DNA of 64,000 bases, taken from assembly GCF_000424325.1 (NCBI RefSeq), contig NZ_KE384163.1, forward strand, positions 154,797-218,796, given 5' to 3'. A program made the translations under genes and the position numbers. The notes beneath the pieces were generated by a model. The model was given only the letters and a program-made list of their open reading frames with translations. It ran no database searches and was not told where the DNA came from. Positions 43,951 to 52,716 of this stretch are shown one piece after another (the stretch's first letter is position 1; each line of letters begins with the position of its first letter). The stretch is from [Clostridium] clostridioforme AGR2157. GTDB taxonomy: Bacteria > Bacillota > Clostridia > Lachnospirales > Lachnospiraceae.

Positions 43951-44036
43951 TGCGTTTCCTGCAGGCAGCGCTTGTCATTATCTGCTCTGCCAGTGCAGGC
44001 CTGCTGATTCAGGAGCTGTTCGTAAAGCTCTTATGA
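43951..44036 (+). pseudogene. Short hydrophobic fragment, likely an integrative-element membrane protein
   Basis: MRFLQAALVIICSASAGLLI then QELFVKLL, a single membrane helix, preceded in frame by charged residues back to about 43903 (KHKGETDKTNERQRNK). AAGGAGAG lies at 43888 but no good start codon follows. It resembles the N-terminal anchor of small element-borne proteins, truncated. Confidence 0.35.
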
Positions 44037-44203
44037 GTGGGAAAGCGCCAGAAATGTAGTGGTGGCGGTAAGAAAGCCAGAGGTTCCGGTTGCTTAAAGG
44101 GAAGCTGTTGATATATAATAAGAAGGTATCGAAGAAGTGAAAAGACACATCAGAAAAGATAGAGTAAAACTCATTAAAATATATTGGTAAAGGAGCAGGC
44201 TAA

Positions 44204-44950
44204 ATGGAGCAAAATAAGATGATATACCTGTTAAAAGACCGGTTTCAGATTGAGGCGGGGAGACAGGACAGAAGCGGTGTCTATGCGCTTACGCAGAGGA
44301 AACTGGCATATAATTCCAACCGGATCGAGGGGAGTACGCTGACGGAAAAACAGACAGCCTCCATTTTTGAGACGGGTACCATCCGGGCAGACGGCAGTGT
44401 CTTTCGGACTAAGGACGTAGAAGAGATGACAGGGCATTTTACTATGTTCAACTATATGCTCTCCACCTGTGAGGAAAGGCTTAATCAGGAATTAATCAAG
44501 GCATATCATTACCGTCTGAAAGCGGGCGTGTTTGAGGATATCGCAAACGGCTATCCCATCGGAGAGTATAAAAACAGAAGGAACATGGTGTCTGACATTA
44601 CCACATCTTCCCCGGAAAACGTAGCGGAAGATATGGAGCTGCTGTTGGAAAGCTATCATGAAAAAGAACCCCATGATTTAGAAGATTTAGCAGAGTTCCA
44701 CGCTAAGTTTGAGAAGATCCACCCCTTTCAGGACGGCAACGGCCGCACGGGACGGATCATCCTGTTCAAGGAGTGCTTGAGGAGCAATATCATGCCATTT
44801 ATTATAGGGGATGACAGGAAAGCAGAGTATTATGAGTGCCTGAACATTGCCCAGCAGAAAGGCGATTATGCCCCTCTTATCCGGTTCTTTGAAGAGGAAC
44901 AGGAAAAGTATGCCGAGATGGTAAAGGACTTTATCTGCCCGGTGGAGTAG
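44204..44950 (+). CDS. Fic-domain protein, class II (N-terminal inhibitory helix)
   Basis: 248 residues. The catalytic loop HPFQDGNGRTGR starts at His173 and is complete. The inhibitory motif S38-N-R-I-E42-G43 lies in the N-terminal helix, so this is an autoinhibited class II Fic; no separate antitoxin gene is needed or seen. Fic enzymes usually transfer AMP to Ser/Thr/Tyr of target proteins. AAGGAG precedes the ATG by 8 bases. It is embedded in integrative-element debris, so it probably arrived as cargo. Confidence 0.93.
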   Translation: MEQNKMIYLLKDRFQIEAGRQDRSGVYALTQRKLAYNSNRIEGSTLTEKQTASIFETGTIRADGSVFRTKDVEEMTGHFTMFNYMLSTCEERLNQELIKAYHYRLKAGVFEDIANGYPIGEYKNRRNMVSDITTSSPENVAEDMELLLESYHEKEPHDLEDLAEFHAKFEKIHPFQDGNGRTGRIILFKECLRSNIMPFIIGDDRKAEYYECLNIAQQKGDYAPLIRFFEEEQEKYAEMVKDFICPVE

Positions 44951-45223
44951 ACTCCGAAGGTAACACGGAAAAAGGACAGGGAACGCTAAAAAGTGTTCGG
45001 GAATAAACCGTATGCCACAATTCGTTGCGTGAAACACCGCATGGCACAGATGAAAAATCTGGGAAAACAGGAGGTATAAAGCCATGAAGAAATTGTTTGA
45101 ATGTGCGAACCAATATCAAAATTTTCATCAATCCATCCGGGCGGTTATCCTTTGCTTATGCCATCGGGGTGGCACGATTTCTCTTGCGGTAATTTCCTGA
45201 AGAGCCAATTGAATGTGTGCAGA

Positions 45224-45313
45224 CTCCGAAAAAAAATCGAGCCTGTTCCAGACACGCCAAAATACATTTTGACTATATGGGGCATCGGATACAAATTTAA
45301 TGACCAATTGTAA
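45224..45313 (+). pseudogene. C-terminal tail of an OmpR-family response regulator
   Basis: LRKKIEPVPDTPKYILTIWG then IGYKFNDQL and stop: the last helix and wing of an OmpR-type DNA-binding domain. No receiver domain remains. Upstream, 45083-45200 starts with a good AGGAGG-ATG (MKKLFECANQYQNFHQ) that breaks after about 38 codons, so the junction joins two unrelated genes. Confidence 0.6.
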
Positions 45314-45316
45314 CAT

Positions 45317-45340
45317 AGGCAGGCTGGACACAGCCTGCCT
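45317..45340 (+). terminator. Hairpin after the response-regulator tail
   Basis: Perfect 10-bp stem (45317-45326 with 45331-45340), GACA loop, directly before repeat copy 1 of the cation-efflux gene. The downstream tract is only weakly T-rich. Confidence 0.6.
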
Positions 45341-45342
45341 AA

Positions 45343-45396
45343 ATTCTTGCCAAATAGCAAGAAAATCGCAAGATTTTCGCCATGTGATTTTCTTTG
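45343..45396. repeat. 54-bp direct repeat, left copy, upstream of the cation-efflux gene
   Basis: 48 of 54 bases match 46515-46568. Contains TTCTTGC-caaata-GCAAGAA and AAAATC-GCAA-GATTTT, overlapping palindromes. Confidence 0.75.
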
Positions 45397-45554
45397 CCTG
45401 TATTATACTATTAGATTCGTGCATGCTGCAAAATATTGGCCGGCGATTTCCATGGAGGGATATCTCAAACGTATAGGATACCAGTGTTTTGAGAACGGAT
45501 TGAATTGATTTGTCCTGATTAATTAATACTCTTAAGACAGAAGAGAGGGATTAT

Positions 45555-46481
45555 ATGAAAACAAAATTAAATTCCAATTATACAGCAGAAAAAACTGTAA
45601 TGCGCGTTTCCTGTATCAGTATTGGAATTAACTTCCTTTTATCTTTATTTAAATTGATTGCCGGAATCATTGGAAAATCCGATGCTATGATTTCGGATGC
45701 AGTTCACTCAGCATCCGATGTTTTTAGCACAATTGTGGTTATTGTTGGTGTGAAAATGTCGAGTAAGGAACCTGACGCAGAACATCCTTACGGCCATGAG
45801 CGTATCGAATGTGTATCATCTATTATTCTTTCAGGCGCGCTGCTGGCAACAGGAATTGGAATTGGAATTGTTGGGTTGGAAAAAATCATTTCCGGAAGTG
45901 TGGGGGAGTGCTTGACGGTTCCGGGAACATTTGCGCTTACAGCCGCTATTGTATCCATTATTGTAAAGGAGTGGATGTACTGGTTTACCAGATTGGCGGC
46001 GAGAAAGATTCATTCCGGTTCCCTGATGGCAGATGCGTGGCATCATCGTTCGGACGCAATGTCATCAGTTGGCGCTCTTGCAGGAATTTTGGGGGCAAGG
46101 CTTGGCTATCCTGTTTTAGATTCAATTGCCTGCGTTATCATATGCGTAGCGATTGCAAAGGTATCCATAGATATTTTCCGTGATGCAATTACTAAAATGG
46201 TGGATTGTTCCTGCAGTAAGGCTGAAGAAAAAAAAATCAGGGGCCTGATTGCTGGAATTTCCGGAGTAAGACATATTGACCTGCTACATACCCGCCTGTT
46301 TGGTGAGAAAATATATGTAGATGTTGAGATCGCTGTGGATGAAAACCTGCAGTTGAAGGAAGCACACTGCATTGCTGAACAGGTTCAGCAGGCCGTGAAA
46401 AGTTCCTTCCCGGAAGTAAAACACTGCATGGTTCATGTAAATCCAGCAAACGCTGTGGCTGATGGCCGGAAGGATATGTAA
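45555..46481 (+). CDS. Cation diffusion facilitator (metal efflux) protein
   Basis: 308 residues, six membrane helices in the first 210 residues and a cytoplasmic C-terminal domain. The metal-binding HxxxD pairs are present: DAVHSASD in helix 2 and DAWHHRSDAMSS in helix 5. The C-terminal domain has HIDLLHTRLFGEKIYVDVEI. Likely exports Zn, Fe or Mn in exchange for protons. GAGAGGG precedes the ATG by 6 bases. It is framed by the 54-bp repeats at 45343 and 46515, so may have moved as a unit. Confidence 0.93.
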   Translation: MKTKLNSNYTAEKTVMRVSCISIGINFLLSLFKLIAGIIGKSDAMISDAVHSASDVFSTIVVIVGVKMSSKEPDAEHPYGHERIECVSSIILSGALLATGIGIGIVGLEKIISGSVGECLTVPGTFALTAAIVSIIVKEWMYWFTRLAARKIHSGSLMADAWHHRSDAMSSVGALAGILGARLGYPVLDSIACVIICVAIAKVSIDIFRDAITKMVDCSCSKAEEKKIRGLIAGISGVRHIDLLHTRLFGEKIYVDVEIAVDENLQLKEAHCIAEQVQQAVKSSFPEVKHCMVHVNPANAVADGRKDM

Positions 46482-46514
46482 TCCATGAATGATTATTAAT
46501 TGGGCGTTGACCAA

Positions 46515-46568
46515 AATCTTGCCAAATCGCAAGAAAATTGCAAGATTTTAGTCATGTGATTCTCTTTG
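46515..46568. repeat. 54-bp direct repeat, right copy, downstream of the cation-efflux gene
   Basis: About 89% identical to 45343-45396 in the same orientation. This copy has a perfect 10-bp inverted repeat AAAATCTTGC/GCAAGATTTT and could act as a terminator for the efflux gene. Confidence 0.75.
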
Positions 46569-46734
46569 AGGTGCTTATATACTACCTGTGGTTAGAGGAG
46601 GGGATTTATATGAGCTTACGGCGGCAATTGGCTTGCTAATCTGGAAAGCGGTGATGCTATTGGCGATAAAGTTGAAATTGTTGCTGAATACTGTTCTTTC
46701 GGGAAAACGAAAAACAATGTTTTGGAGGGGATTG

Positions 46735-47297
46735 TGACGATGGTGTACAGCCGCTAACCGATGAAGTTCGCTGTCAGATTCTCAAAACGGTGGATAAACT
46801 CAATGACAAAGGCTTCCGTGTTCTTGCAATTGCACAGAAAAGCAATCCATCCCCGGTAGGCGCTTTTGGCGTAAAGGACGAATGCGATATGGTGCTGATT
46901 GGCTATTTGGCGTTCCTCGATCCACCGAAGGAGTCTACCGATGTATTTGCCAAATTGACTCCAGACCAGAAAGCACGTGTGGTTTCTGCACTGCGAGAGA
47001 ATGGCCATACCGTTGGTTTCATGGGTGACGGAATCAATGATGCTGCAGCCATGAAGTCCGCAGACATCGGTATTTCAGTGGATACAGCCGTAGATGTGGC
47101 AAAAGAATCAGCTGATATCATCCTTTTGGAAAAAGACTTAATGGTTTTGGAAAGAGCTCGCAGCAATTCAGCTGCAGTATATGGGGATGTTCCAGGCCGG
47201 CTGGTTTGTAGAATCCATGTGGAGCCAGACGCTGTTTATTCACATGATTCGTACCCCGAAGCTGCCTTTTATCCAGAGCCGTGCGTCTGCTCCTTGA
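46735..47297 (+). pseudogene. mgtA: Mg2+-translocating P-type ATPase, heavily deleted
   Basis: [20 protein letters not shown] starts in the nucleotide-binding domain. [12 protein letters not shown] joins directly to [15 protein letters not shown], so about 60 residues between them are missing in frame. [20 protein letters not shown], the hinge motif, is intact. After LEKDLMVLE most of the C-terminal membrane domain is lost; the last piece [20 protein letters not shown] and [16 protein letters not shown] is in another frame and ends at 47297. The phosphorylation Asp and N-terminal helices are gone. Clearly dead. Confidence 0.85.
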
Positions 47298-47416
47298 TGT
47301 TGGGACTATGAAACCCCAAAAAGGAGGTTCTGCTGATGGGAATAAAGACAATCTGCTTAAGGAACAGTATTGGGAATAAATAGCGTATGTAATTTTAAAT
47401 ATTCCCAATGATATTT

Positions 47417-47459
47417 AACACATCTGTGCCCAGCTCTATATGCTACACAGATGTGTTTT
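47417..47459 (+). terminator. Terminator after the mgtA remnant
   Basis: Perfect 12-bp stem (47417-47428 with 47446-47457), followed by TT-C and a T-rich tract. Confidence 0.75.
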
Positions 47460-47510
47460 CATATCCGTTCTTTTATGCGGTGTTTTATAATTAGGAAGGG
47501 GGATTTTTTT

Positions 47511-47639
47511 ATGATTGTCGACCGCTTTGGGGCCATGATCTTGGTGGTCGTGAAATACATGTTTAATGCATTTGTTACCTTTATTGCATTTCTCAGAGTA
47601 CAGGTCCCGAAAAAGGGACGAAAAGAAAACAAACTATGA
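47511..47639 (+). CDS. Small hydrophobic protein
   Basis: 42 residues from ATG 47511, with GAAGGGGG 7-8 bases upstream. One membrane helix (about 8-28, MILVVVKYMFNAFVTFIAFL) and a basic tail. Position right after a Mg2+-ATPase remnant recalls the small peptides that accompany metal transporters, but I recognise no family. Confidence 0.45.
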   Translation: MIVDRFGAMILVVVKYMFNAFVTFIAFLRVQVPKKGRKENKL

Positions 47640-47732
47640 CACCCTTGATAAAATCTGTATATATGACGATTCTTGGACATGTATGGAGGAATAAATCCAC
47701 TACTCCTAAACAATATAACCGGGAGGGAGAAG

Positions 47733-47924
47733 ATGAAAAGATTTAAGGTTTGTAAGGAATTAAAGACTATTGTGAAGAGTTGTACTTGTGATGTTGCCGT
47801 CTTAGTGATTTCTTTATTAGCAGCAACTGGAATTGATATGCTTTTAAGTGGGATGGATATTCACTGTGGGAATATTATAGCAGCAGGAATTTTGATTATG
47901 TATTTTTTCAAAAGATATATCTAA
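47733..47924 (+). CDS. Small two-helix membrane protein
   Basis: 63 residues from ATG 47733 with GGGAGGG 5-6 bases upstream. Basic N-terminus, helix VAVLVISLLAATGIDMLL, short turn, helix NIIAAGILIMYFF and a basic end. Unknown function. Probably a genuine small gene because of the strong ribosome site and the clean membrane topology. Confidence 0.55.
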   Translation: MKRFKVCKELKTIVKSCTCDVAVLVISLLAATGIDMLLSGMDIHCGNIIAAGILIMYFFKRYI

Positions 47925-48251
47925 AATCCCCTCCCCATTATTAGGAGGGTATCCGTTTGCCATGCTTGTGTATATTGTGTTCTATTCCATGAAGTTCAAA
48001 ATGATGGATAAGGACTGAAAAAAGAAAATTGAATTTCAGCATTTTCTTCAATGTAATTATTCACAATTTGAGTATATATTATATTGAATTTTTCTGTTAT
48101 CCATATTATTATTTTAGTAAAGTACATGATAAATGAGACAAGACAAAATGATAGTGGCAGTCATGGTCTGGGAAAGTTAGAAGGATATTCGGCTGCCCAA
48201 CAGACGCTATTGTAAGTTTTTTACTTGAAAGATAAGGAGTTTATTAGAGAC
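47925..48251. other. Gene-free stretch before the IbrA-like gene
   Basis: A small hairpin CCCTCC/GGAGGG sits at 47931-47948 but lacks a clear T run. The rest is AT-rich and should carry the promoter of the next operon; I see no confident -35/-10 pair. Confidence 0.4.
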
Positions 48252-49577
48252 ATGAAAAAAGAATACATTAATATGAATGTATTCGATGCATTGCAGAAGA
48301 GATTTGCGTTTTTGTTTCAGGAATTTAAAAATATTTATATCTCATTCAGTGGCGGCAAGGATAGTGGTGTTCTTTTGAATTTGCTGCTGGATTACCGGAA
48401 TAAGTATGCTTCAGATCGTGTGATTGGCGTATTCCATCAGGATTTTGAGGCGCAGTATACCGTGACTACGGACTATATTACCCGCACTTTTAAGCGACTG
48501 GAAAACGAATCTGGCATAGATCTTTACTGGGTCTGCCTTCCTATGGCAACCAGGACAGCACTGAGTAGTTATGAGATGTATTGGTATCCTTGGGATGATA
48601 CAAAACAGGATATATGGGTGCGTCCGATACCGGAGTATTCCTATGTCGTCAATCTGGCGAAGCCTTTTACCCACTATCGTTACAGGATGCATCAGGAAGA
48701 TTTGGCAAAGCAGTTTGGTCGATTCTACAAGGAGGAGCACGGGAATGGCAGGACGGTCTGCCTGCTTGGTATGCGGGCGGATGAGTCTTTGCAGCGGTAC
48801 AGCGGGTTTGTCAATAAGAAATACGGGTATCAAAACGAGTGCTGGATTTCCAAGCAGTTCAAAGACGTATGGTGTGCTTCACCTTTATACGACTGGTCAA
48901 ATTCTGACGTATGGTGCGCTAATTATCGCTTCGATTATGATTACAACAATTTATATGATCTGTATTATAAGGCAGGATTAAAAATAGACCAGATGCGGGT
49001 AGCATCGCCTTTTAATGACTACTCCAAAGACGCTTTGAATCTGTACCGGGTCATCGACCCGGAAATATGGGCGAAACTGGTGGGGCGGGTGCGCGGAGCA
49101 AATTTTGGTGCGATTTATGGAAAGACAAAAGCGATGGGTTACCGCAGCATTACGTTACCGGAAGGTCATACCTGGAAATCTTATACCCAATTTTTGCTGG
49201 ATACATTGCCTGCCCGACTGCGGAATAATTATGTGAAAAAGTTTAACACCTCCATCCATTTCTGGCATGAGACCGGAGGTGGGCTGCCGGAGGAAACAAT
49301 CCGTGAGCTTGTGGAAAAGGGATACCACATTCGGAGAAATGGTATCTCTAACTATACAATCAACAAAAATTCCCGTATTATTTTTCTTGGACCGATTCCC
49401 GATCATACCGATGATATCAAAAGCACTAAAGATATACCAAGCTGGAAACGGATGTGCTACTGTATTTTGAAAAATGACCATACCTGTCGGTTTATGGGGT
49501 TTGGGCTTACGCGGCAAGAACAAAAACGTGTGGATATTATTAGATACAAGTACGGAGGGATGATAGATGGTAAATAA
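48252..49577 (+). CDS. ibrA: PAPS reductase-like ATP pyrophosphatase, DUF3440 (IbrA-like)
   Basis: 441 residues from ATG 48252; AAGGAG lies 13 bases upstream, and the reading back to a TTG at 48225 has no site. The PP-loop SFSGGKDSGVLL (about residues 32-43) is the ATP-pyrophosphatase signature of PAPS reductase and DndC relatives. The middle LGMRADESLQRYSG and the DUF3440 C-terminus SWKRMCYCILKNDHTCRFMG, with paired Cys, follow. In E. coli, IbrA was described as a regulator; the fold suggests an adenylation or sulfur-transfer step on nucleic acid. It overlaps ibrB by 11 bases. Confidence 0.88.
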   Translation: MKKEYINMNVFDALQKRFAFLFQEFKNIYISFSGGKDSGVLLNLLLDYRNKYASDRVIGVFHQDFEAQYTVTTDYITRTFKRLENESGIDLYWVCLPMATRTALSSYEMYWYPWDDTKQDIWVRPIPEYSYVVNLAKPFTHYRYRMHQEDLAKQFGRFYKEEHGNGRTVCLLGMRADESLQRYSGFVNKKYGYQNECWISKQFKDVWCASPLYDWSNSDVWCANYRFDYDYNNLYDLYYKAGLKIDQMRVASPFNDYSKDALNLYRVIDPEIWAKLVGRVRGANFGAIYGKTKAMGYRSITLPEGHTWKSYTQFLLDTLPARLRNNYVKKFNTSIHFWHETGGGLPEETIRELVEKGYHIRRNGISNYTINKNSRIIFLGPIPDHTDDIKSTKDIPSWKRMCYCILKNDHTCRFMGFGLTRQEQKRVDIIRYKYGGMIDGK

Positions 49578-50142
49578 GGAATTCAGAAGCCCGGTATACA
49601 ACATCATTGCGGTACCATTTGAAAAGATTGTACCCAATACCTATAACCCGAACAACGTGGCTCCACCGGAAATGCGGTTGTTGTACGACAGCATCAAGGA
49701 GGACGGTTATACTATGCCGATTGTCTGTTATTATGCAAAAAGCAGTGATAAGTATGTGATTGTAGATGGCTTTCATCGTTGGCGGGTGATGCGGGATTAC
49801 CCGGATATTTATGAGCGTGAGAAGGGGATGATGCCGGTTTCGATAATCGATAAGCCGCTGTCCGACCGTATGGCCAGCACCATCCGGCATAACCGCGCCC
49901 GTGGAACACATGATGTGGACTTAATGAGTAATATCATTAAGGAACTGCACGAGTTAGGACGTTCTGACGCATGGATTTCCAAACACCTGGGGATGGACCG
50001 GGATGAGATTTTGAGGCTCAAGCAGATTACTGGCCTGGCTGCCCTGTTCCGCGATGTGAAGTTTGGGCAGGCATGGCTGCCTGGGGAGGATGTGGTTCCG
50101 GCCGAAGAGGCCTCTGGTAGTGGGAAAACGCATACAGCTTAG
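49567..50142 (+). CDS. ibrB: ParB/Srx-fold protein (IbrB-like)
   Basis: 191 residues. The ParB N-terminal/sulfiredoxin-like fold is seen in VPFEKIVPNTYNPN, LLYDSIKEDGYTMPIVCYY and VIVDGFHRWRVMRDYPD; RMASTIRHNRARGTH carries the usual basic loop, and a helix-turn-helix-like segment (LGRSDAWISKHLGMDRDEIL) follows. Overlaps and pairs with the IbrA-like gene, which is how these two families are always found. Nucleotide hydrolysis or DNA binding is plausible; the function is inferred only. Confidence 0.88.
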   Translation: MVNKEFRSPVYNIIAVPFEKIVPNTYNPNNVAPPEMRLLYDSIKEDGYTMPIVCYYAKSSDKYVIVDGFHRWRVMRDYPDIYEREKGMMPVSIIDKPLSDRMASTIRHNRARGTHDVDLMSNIIKELHELGRSDAWISKHLGMDRDEILRLKQITGLAALFRDVKFGQAWLPGEDVVPAEEASGSGKTHTA

Positions 50143-50661
50143 GATGCTTATTGTGATATGCGTTTTAACCTGTCTTTATGAATTCGTCAGTTCACTGACT
50201 GCCCCTTTGGAGCGAAGTACGGGATAGGGATTGACATGGCATGAATCTCCTTGCTGTTTAAGGTTCTCCACACTATCGGGTGTAGGAAGTTTGAGTTATT
50301 AAGTTTATGAACCCCATACCTTGAAAGGAATATGCGAAAATCTTGGGTTTTCAAATCTCTGTAAGTCCAGTAGTATGCTGACCGAAGCATTGCGGCCAGG
50401 TAATCATTATGAAGATTTACTGGTTTTAAAAAATCAGGTCTGTGTTGATTATGAGCAAGCTATTTCTGCGCGATTCAAGCATTATGATAATTTATCTACA
50501 CCTTAGGAAATGATTAATAAATTCTTTAGCATTAAATAATACAATAATTCTACAGACCCAATATAATGTTAGAGGGGATAAATATCATGGAACATGAAGA
50601 GGTACAAGTATTCACTCACGTCAGATGGATTGGATGCGGGTAAAGGATTTAAGGAGGTATC
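50143..50661. other. Stretch with remnants and a regulator box
   Basis: Holds a 16-codon minus-strand ORF (50187-50237, MSIPIPYFAPKGQSVN) with AAGGAG 9 bases upstream; a plus-strand fragment ending at 50506 (GNHYEDLLVLKNQVCVDYEQ) without a start; the CTTAGGAA box at 50502-50518; a -10 TATAAT at 50562-50567; and an 18-codon reading at 50588 (MEHEEVQVFTHVRWIGCG) that looks like a truncated gene start. Confidence 0.4.
50502..50567 (+). promoter_or_regulatory. CTTAGGAA box with promoter, copy 1
   Basis: CTTAGGAAATGATTAAT (50502-50518) with TATAAT at 50562, 60 bases downstream, the same offset as at 54209/54269. Confidence 0.55.
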
Positions 50662-51210
50662 ATGAAAGGATTTAACCGACAGAATCAATTATTTTCCCTC
50701 TGTGGATTGAATTGTGGGCTTTGTCCCATGTTTTTGAATAAAAACTGCCCCGGCTGCGGCGGCGGTGAAGGAAACCAGGCATGCAAAATTGCAAGGTGCA
50801 GCATAGAGCATGGTGGAGTAGAATACTGCTTTCAGTGCAGTGAATACCCTTGTGAAAAATACGATCATATTGACGACTTCGATTCCTTTATTACGCACCG
50901 CCGACAAAAGGCTGATTTGGAAAAGGCTCGGCAGTCTGGAGTGGAAGCTTATAATGCGGAACAGATAGAAAAGGTAAGAATACTGGACATCCTCCTGTCC
51001 GGCTATAATGATGGCCGGAAAAAGACACTCTTTTGTGTAGCAGTAAATCTTTTGGAACTGCAAGAGCTACAAGCAGTACTTAGGGAAATTGAGCGTAGAC
51101 CTGACATAAAAATGCTGACTCTCAAAGAAAAAAGTGCTTTTGTTACAGGACTGCTTCAAGATACTGCATCTTATAGGAAGATTGATCTGAAACTGCACAA
51201 GAAAAAGTGA
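50662..51210 (+). CDS. DUF3795 cysteine-rich protein
   Basis: 182 residues. The N-terminal third is a Cys-rich metal-binding knot (CGLNCGLCPMFLNKNCPGCG, ACKIARCS, YCFQCSEYPCEKYD), the DUF3795 signature; the remainder is helical and charged. Such proteins probably bind Zn or an iron-sulfur cluster; function unknown. AAGGAGG lies 5 bases before the ATG. Confidence 0.8.
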   Translation: MKGFNRQNQLFSLCGLNCGLCPMFLNKNCPGCGGGEGNQACKIARCSIEHGGVEYCFQCSEYPCEKYDHIDDFDSFITHRRQKADLEKARQSGVEAYNAEQIEKVRILDILLSGYNDGRKKTLFCVAVNLLELQELQAVLREIERRPDIKMLTLKEKSAFVTGLLQDTASYRKIDLKLHKKK

Positions 51211-51296
51211 TGATTAGGAAACAGCAATCATTATTTGTCAGAGACAAACAACAATAAAAAAGGATTGAGAAAAGCAAAACTGAAAGGAATATTTAT

Positions 51297-51761
51297 ATGA
51301 AGTACACGTGTATGCTTATATCGGTGGCCGACATTAACGCTGCAAAAGAATTTTATGAGGATTTGTTTGGATTGGAAGTATTTCAGGATTACGGAAGAAA
51401 CATCGCTTTTACCTGCGGTCTGGCATTGCAGCAGGATTTTGACTGGCTTGTGAATCTGCCGAAAGAAAAGGTATTAAAGAAATCCAACAATGCGGAAATC
51501 GTCTTTGAGGAACAGGACTTTGACGGTTTTCTGAACAAACTGAAAAAATACCCGGACATTGAATATCTGGGAGAAGTTATCGAGCATAGTTGGGGCCAGC
51601 GGGTTATTCGGTTTTACGATTTAGACGGACATATCATAGAGGTTGGGGAGGATATGAAAATGGTGATAAAGCGTTTTCTTGCTTCTGGCATGACTATGGA
51701 AGAAGTCTCTGTGAAAATGGATGCTTCCATGGAGGATTTAACGAAACTTCTGAATCGTTAA
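51297..51761 (+). CDS. VOC-family (glyoxalase/bleomycin-resistance fold) protein
   Basis: 154 residues. Two beta-alpha-beta-beta-beta modules: MLISVADINAAKEFYEDLFG at the start and the second module ending in IRFYDLDGHIIEVGEDM, whose Glu is a usual metal ligand. A helical C-terminal extension (about 118-154, ASGMTMEEVSVKMDASMEDL) is extra to the fold. The substrate cannot be inferred. GAAAGGA lies 8 bases before the start. Confidence 0.85.
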   Translation: MKYTCMLISVADINAAKEFYEDLFGLEVFQDYGRNIAFTCGLALQQDFDWLVNLPKEKVLKKSNNAEIVFEEQDFDGFLNKLKKYPDIEYLGEVIEHSWGQRVIRFYDLDGHIIEVGEDMKMVIKRFLASGMTMEEVSVKMDASMEDLTKLLNR

Positions 51762-51897
51762 TACGCTTCGGATGAATAAGCAAATATGGATTTGTTTAAT
51801 TGTATTTATCCGGGAGAGCATAGTTAGTTTTGAGAAACAATGAATAAGAGAACAGTGTTTTGTAATCGGATGGTTTAATCCAATGGAGGAAAAGCAT

Positions 51898-52650
51898 ATG
51901 GATATTCAGAAAATTATCAGCTTAGTAACAAAGACGCAGGGGTTAATAAAGAACCGTGAAATGGCCGCTCATGTGAAGGAGAAAGGTCTTGCAGACTATG
52001 TAACGCAGGTAGATATTGCCGTGCAAAATTTCTTAAAGAAGGAACTGTTTGCCCTTGCACCGGATATTCAATTTCTTGGAGAAGAAACCGGATTGCAGGA
52101 AATAAAAGCGGATAGCTTTTGGATTTTAGACCCGGTTGACGGGACTACAAACCTTATGCACGACTATCAGCACAGCGTTGTATCTTTAGCACTTTGCCGC
52201 CAGGGGGAAATTGTTATGGGAATTGTATACGATCCCTTCCGTGAAGAAGTGTTTTCAGCGATTAAGGGAAAGGGCAGCTTCCTAAATGGACACCCCATAC
52301 ATGTATCAAACGCAGAAAAACTATCCGATACGATGATTGGGTTGGGAACAGCAAAAAGAGAGCTGGCCGATGAAAACTTTGCCCGGTTCCGCAGGGTGTT
52401 TGGTCAGTGCCAGGATGTCCGCAGGATTGGCTCTGCTGCTCTGGAACTGGCATATACCGCCTGCGGCAGACAGGGAGGCTATTTCGAGATATACCTTAAT
52501 CCCTGGGATTATGCTGCCGGTATGCTTTTAATTCAGGAGGCTGGCGGACAGGTAACTGATTTTATGGGGAAACCGCTTGATCCCAAAAAGGGCAACAGCG
52601 TAGCGGGAACAAATGGATATATCCATGTTGAGCTGTTAAAGCTGCTGTGA
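51898..52650 (+). CDS. Inositol monophosphatase-family phosphatase
   Basis: 250 residues from ATG 51898 (GGAGG 8 bases upstream; ATG 51883 overlaps that site). Metal motifs are complete: FLGEET, WILDPVDGTTN and the C-terminal NPWDYAAGMLLIQEAGG. Li-sensitive, Mg-dependent family acting on inositol phosphate, fructose bisphosphate or PAP. With a PAPS-reductase-like gene nearby a PAP phosphatase role is worth considering, but the families cannot be told apart by eye. Confidence 0.92.
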   Translation: MDIQKIISLVTKTQGLIKNREMAAHVKEKGLADYVTQVDIAVQNFLKKELFALAPDIQFLGEETGLQEIKADSFWILDPVDGTTNLMHDYQHSVVSLALCRQGEIVMGIVYDPFREEVFSAIKGKGSFLNGHPIHVSNAEKLSDTMIGLGTAKRELADENFARFRRVFGQCQDVRRIGSAALELAYTACGRQGGYFEIYLNPWDYAAGMLLIQEAGGQVTDFMGKPLDPKKGNSVAGTNGYIHVELLKLL

Positions 52651-52716
52651 ACCATATGTTCCCTTTTCAGAAATTGTAGAGAAAATTAAAATCCGGAATT
52701 GAAAAGAGGAAAATTT

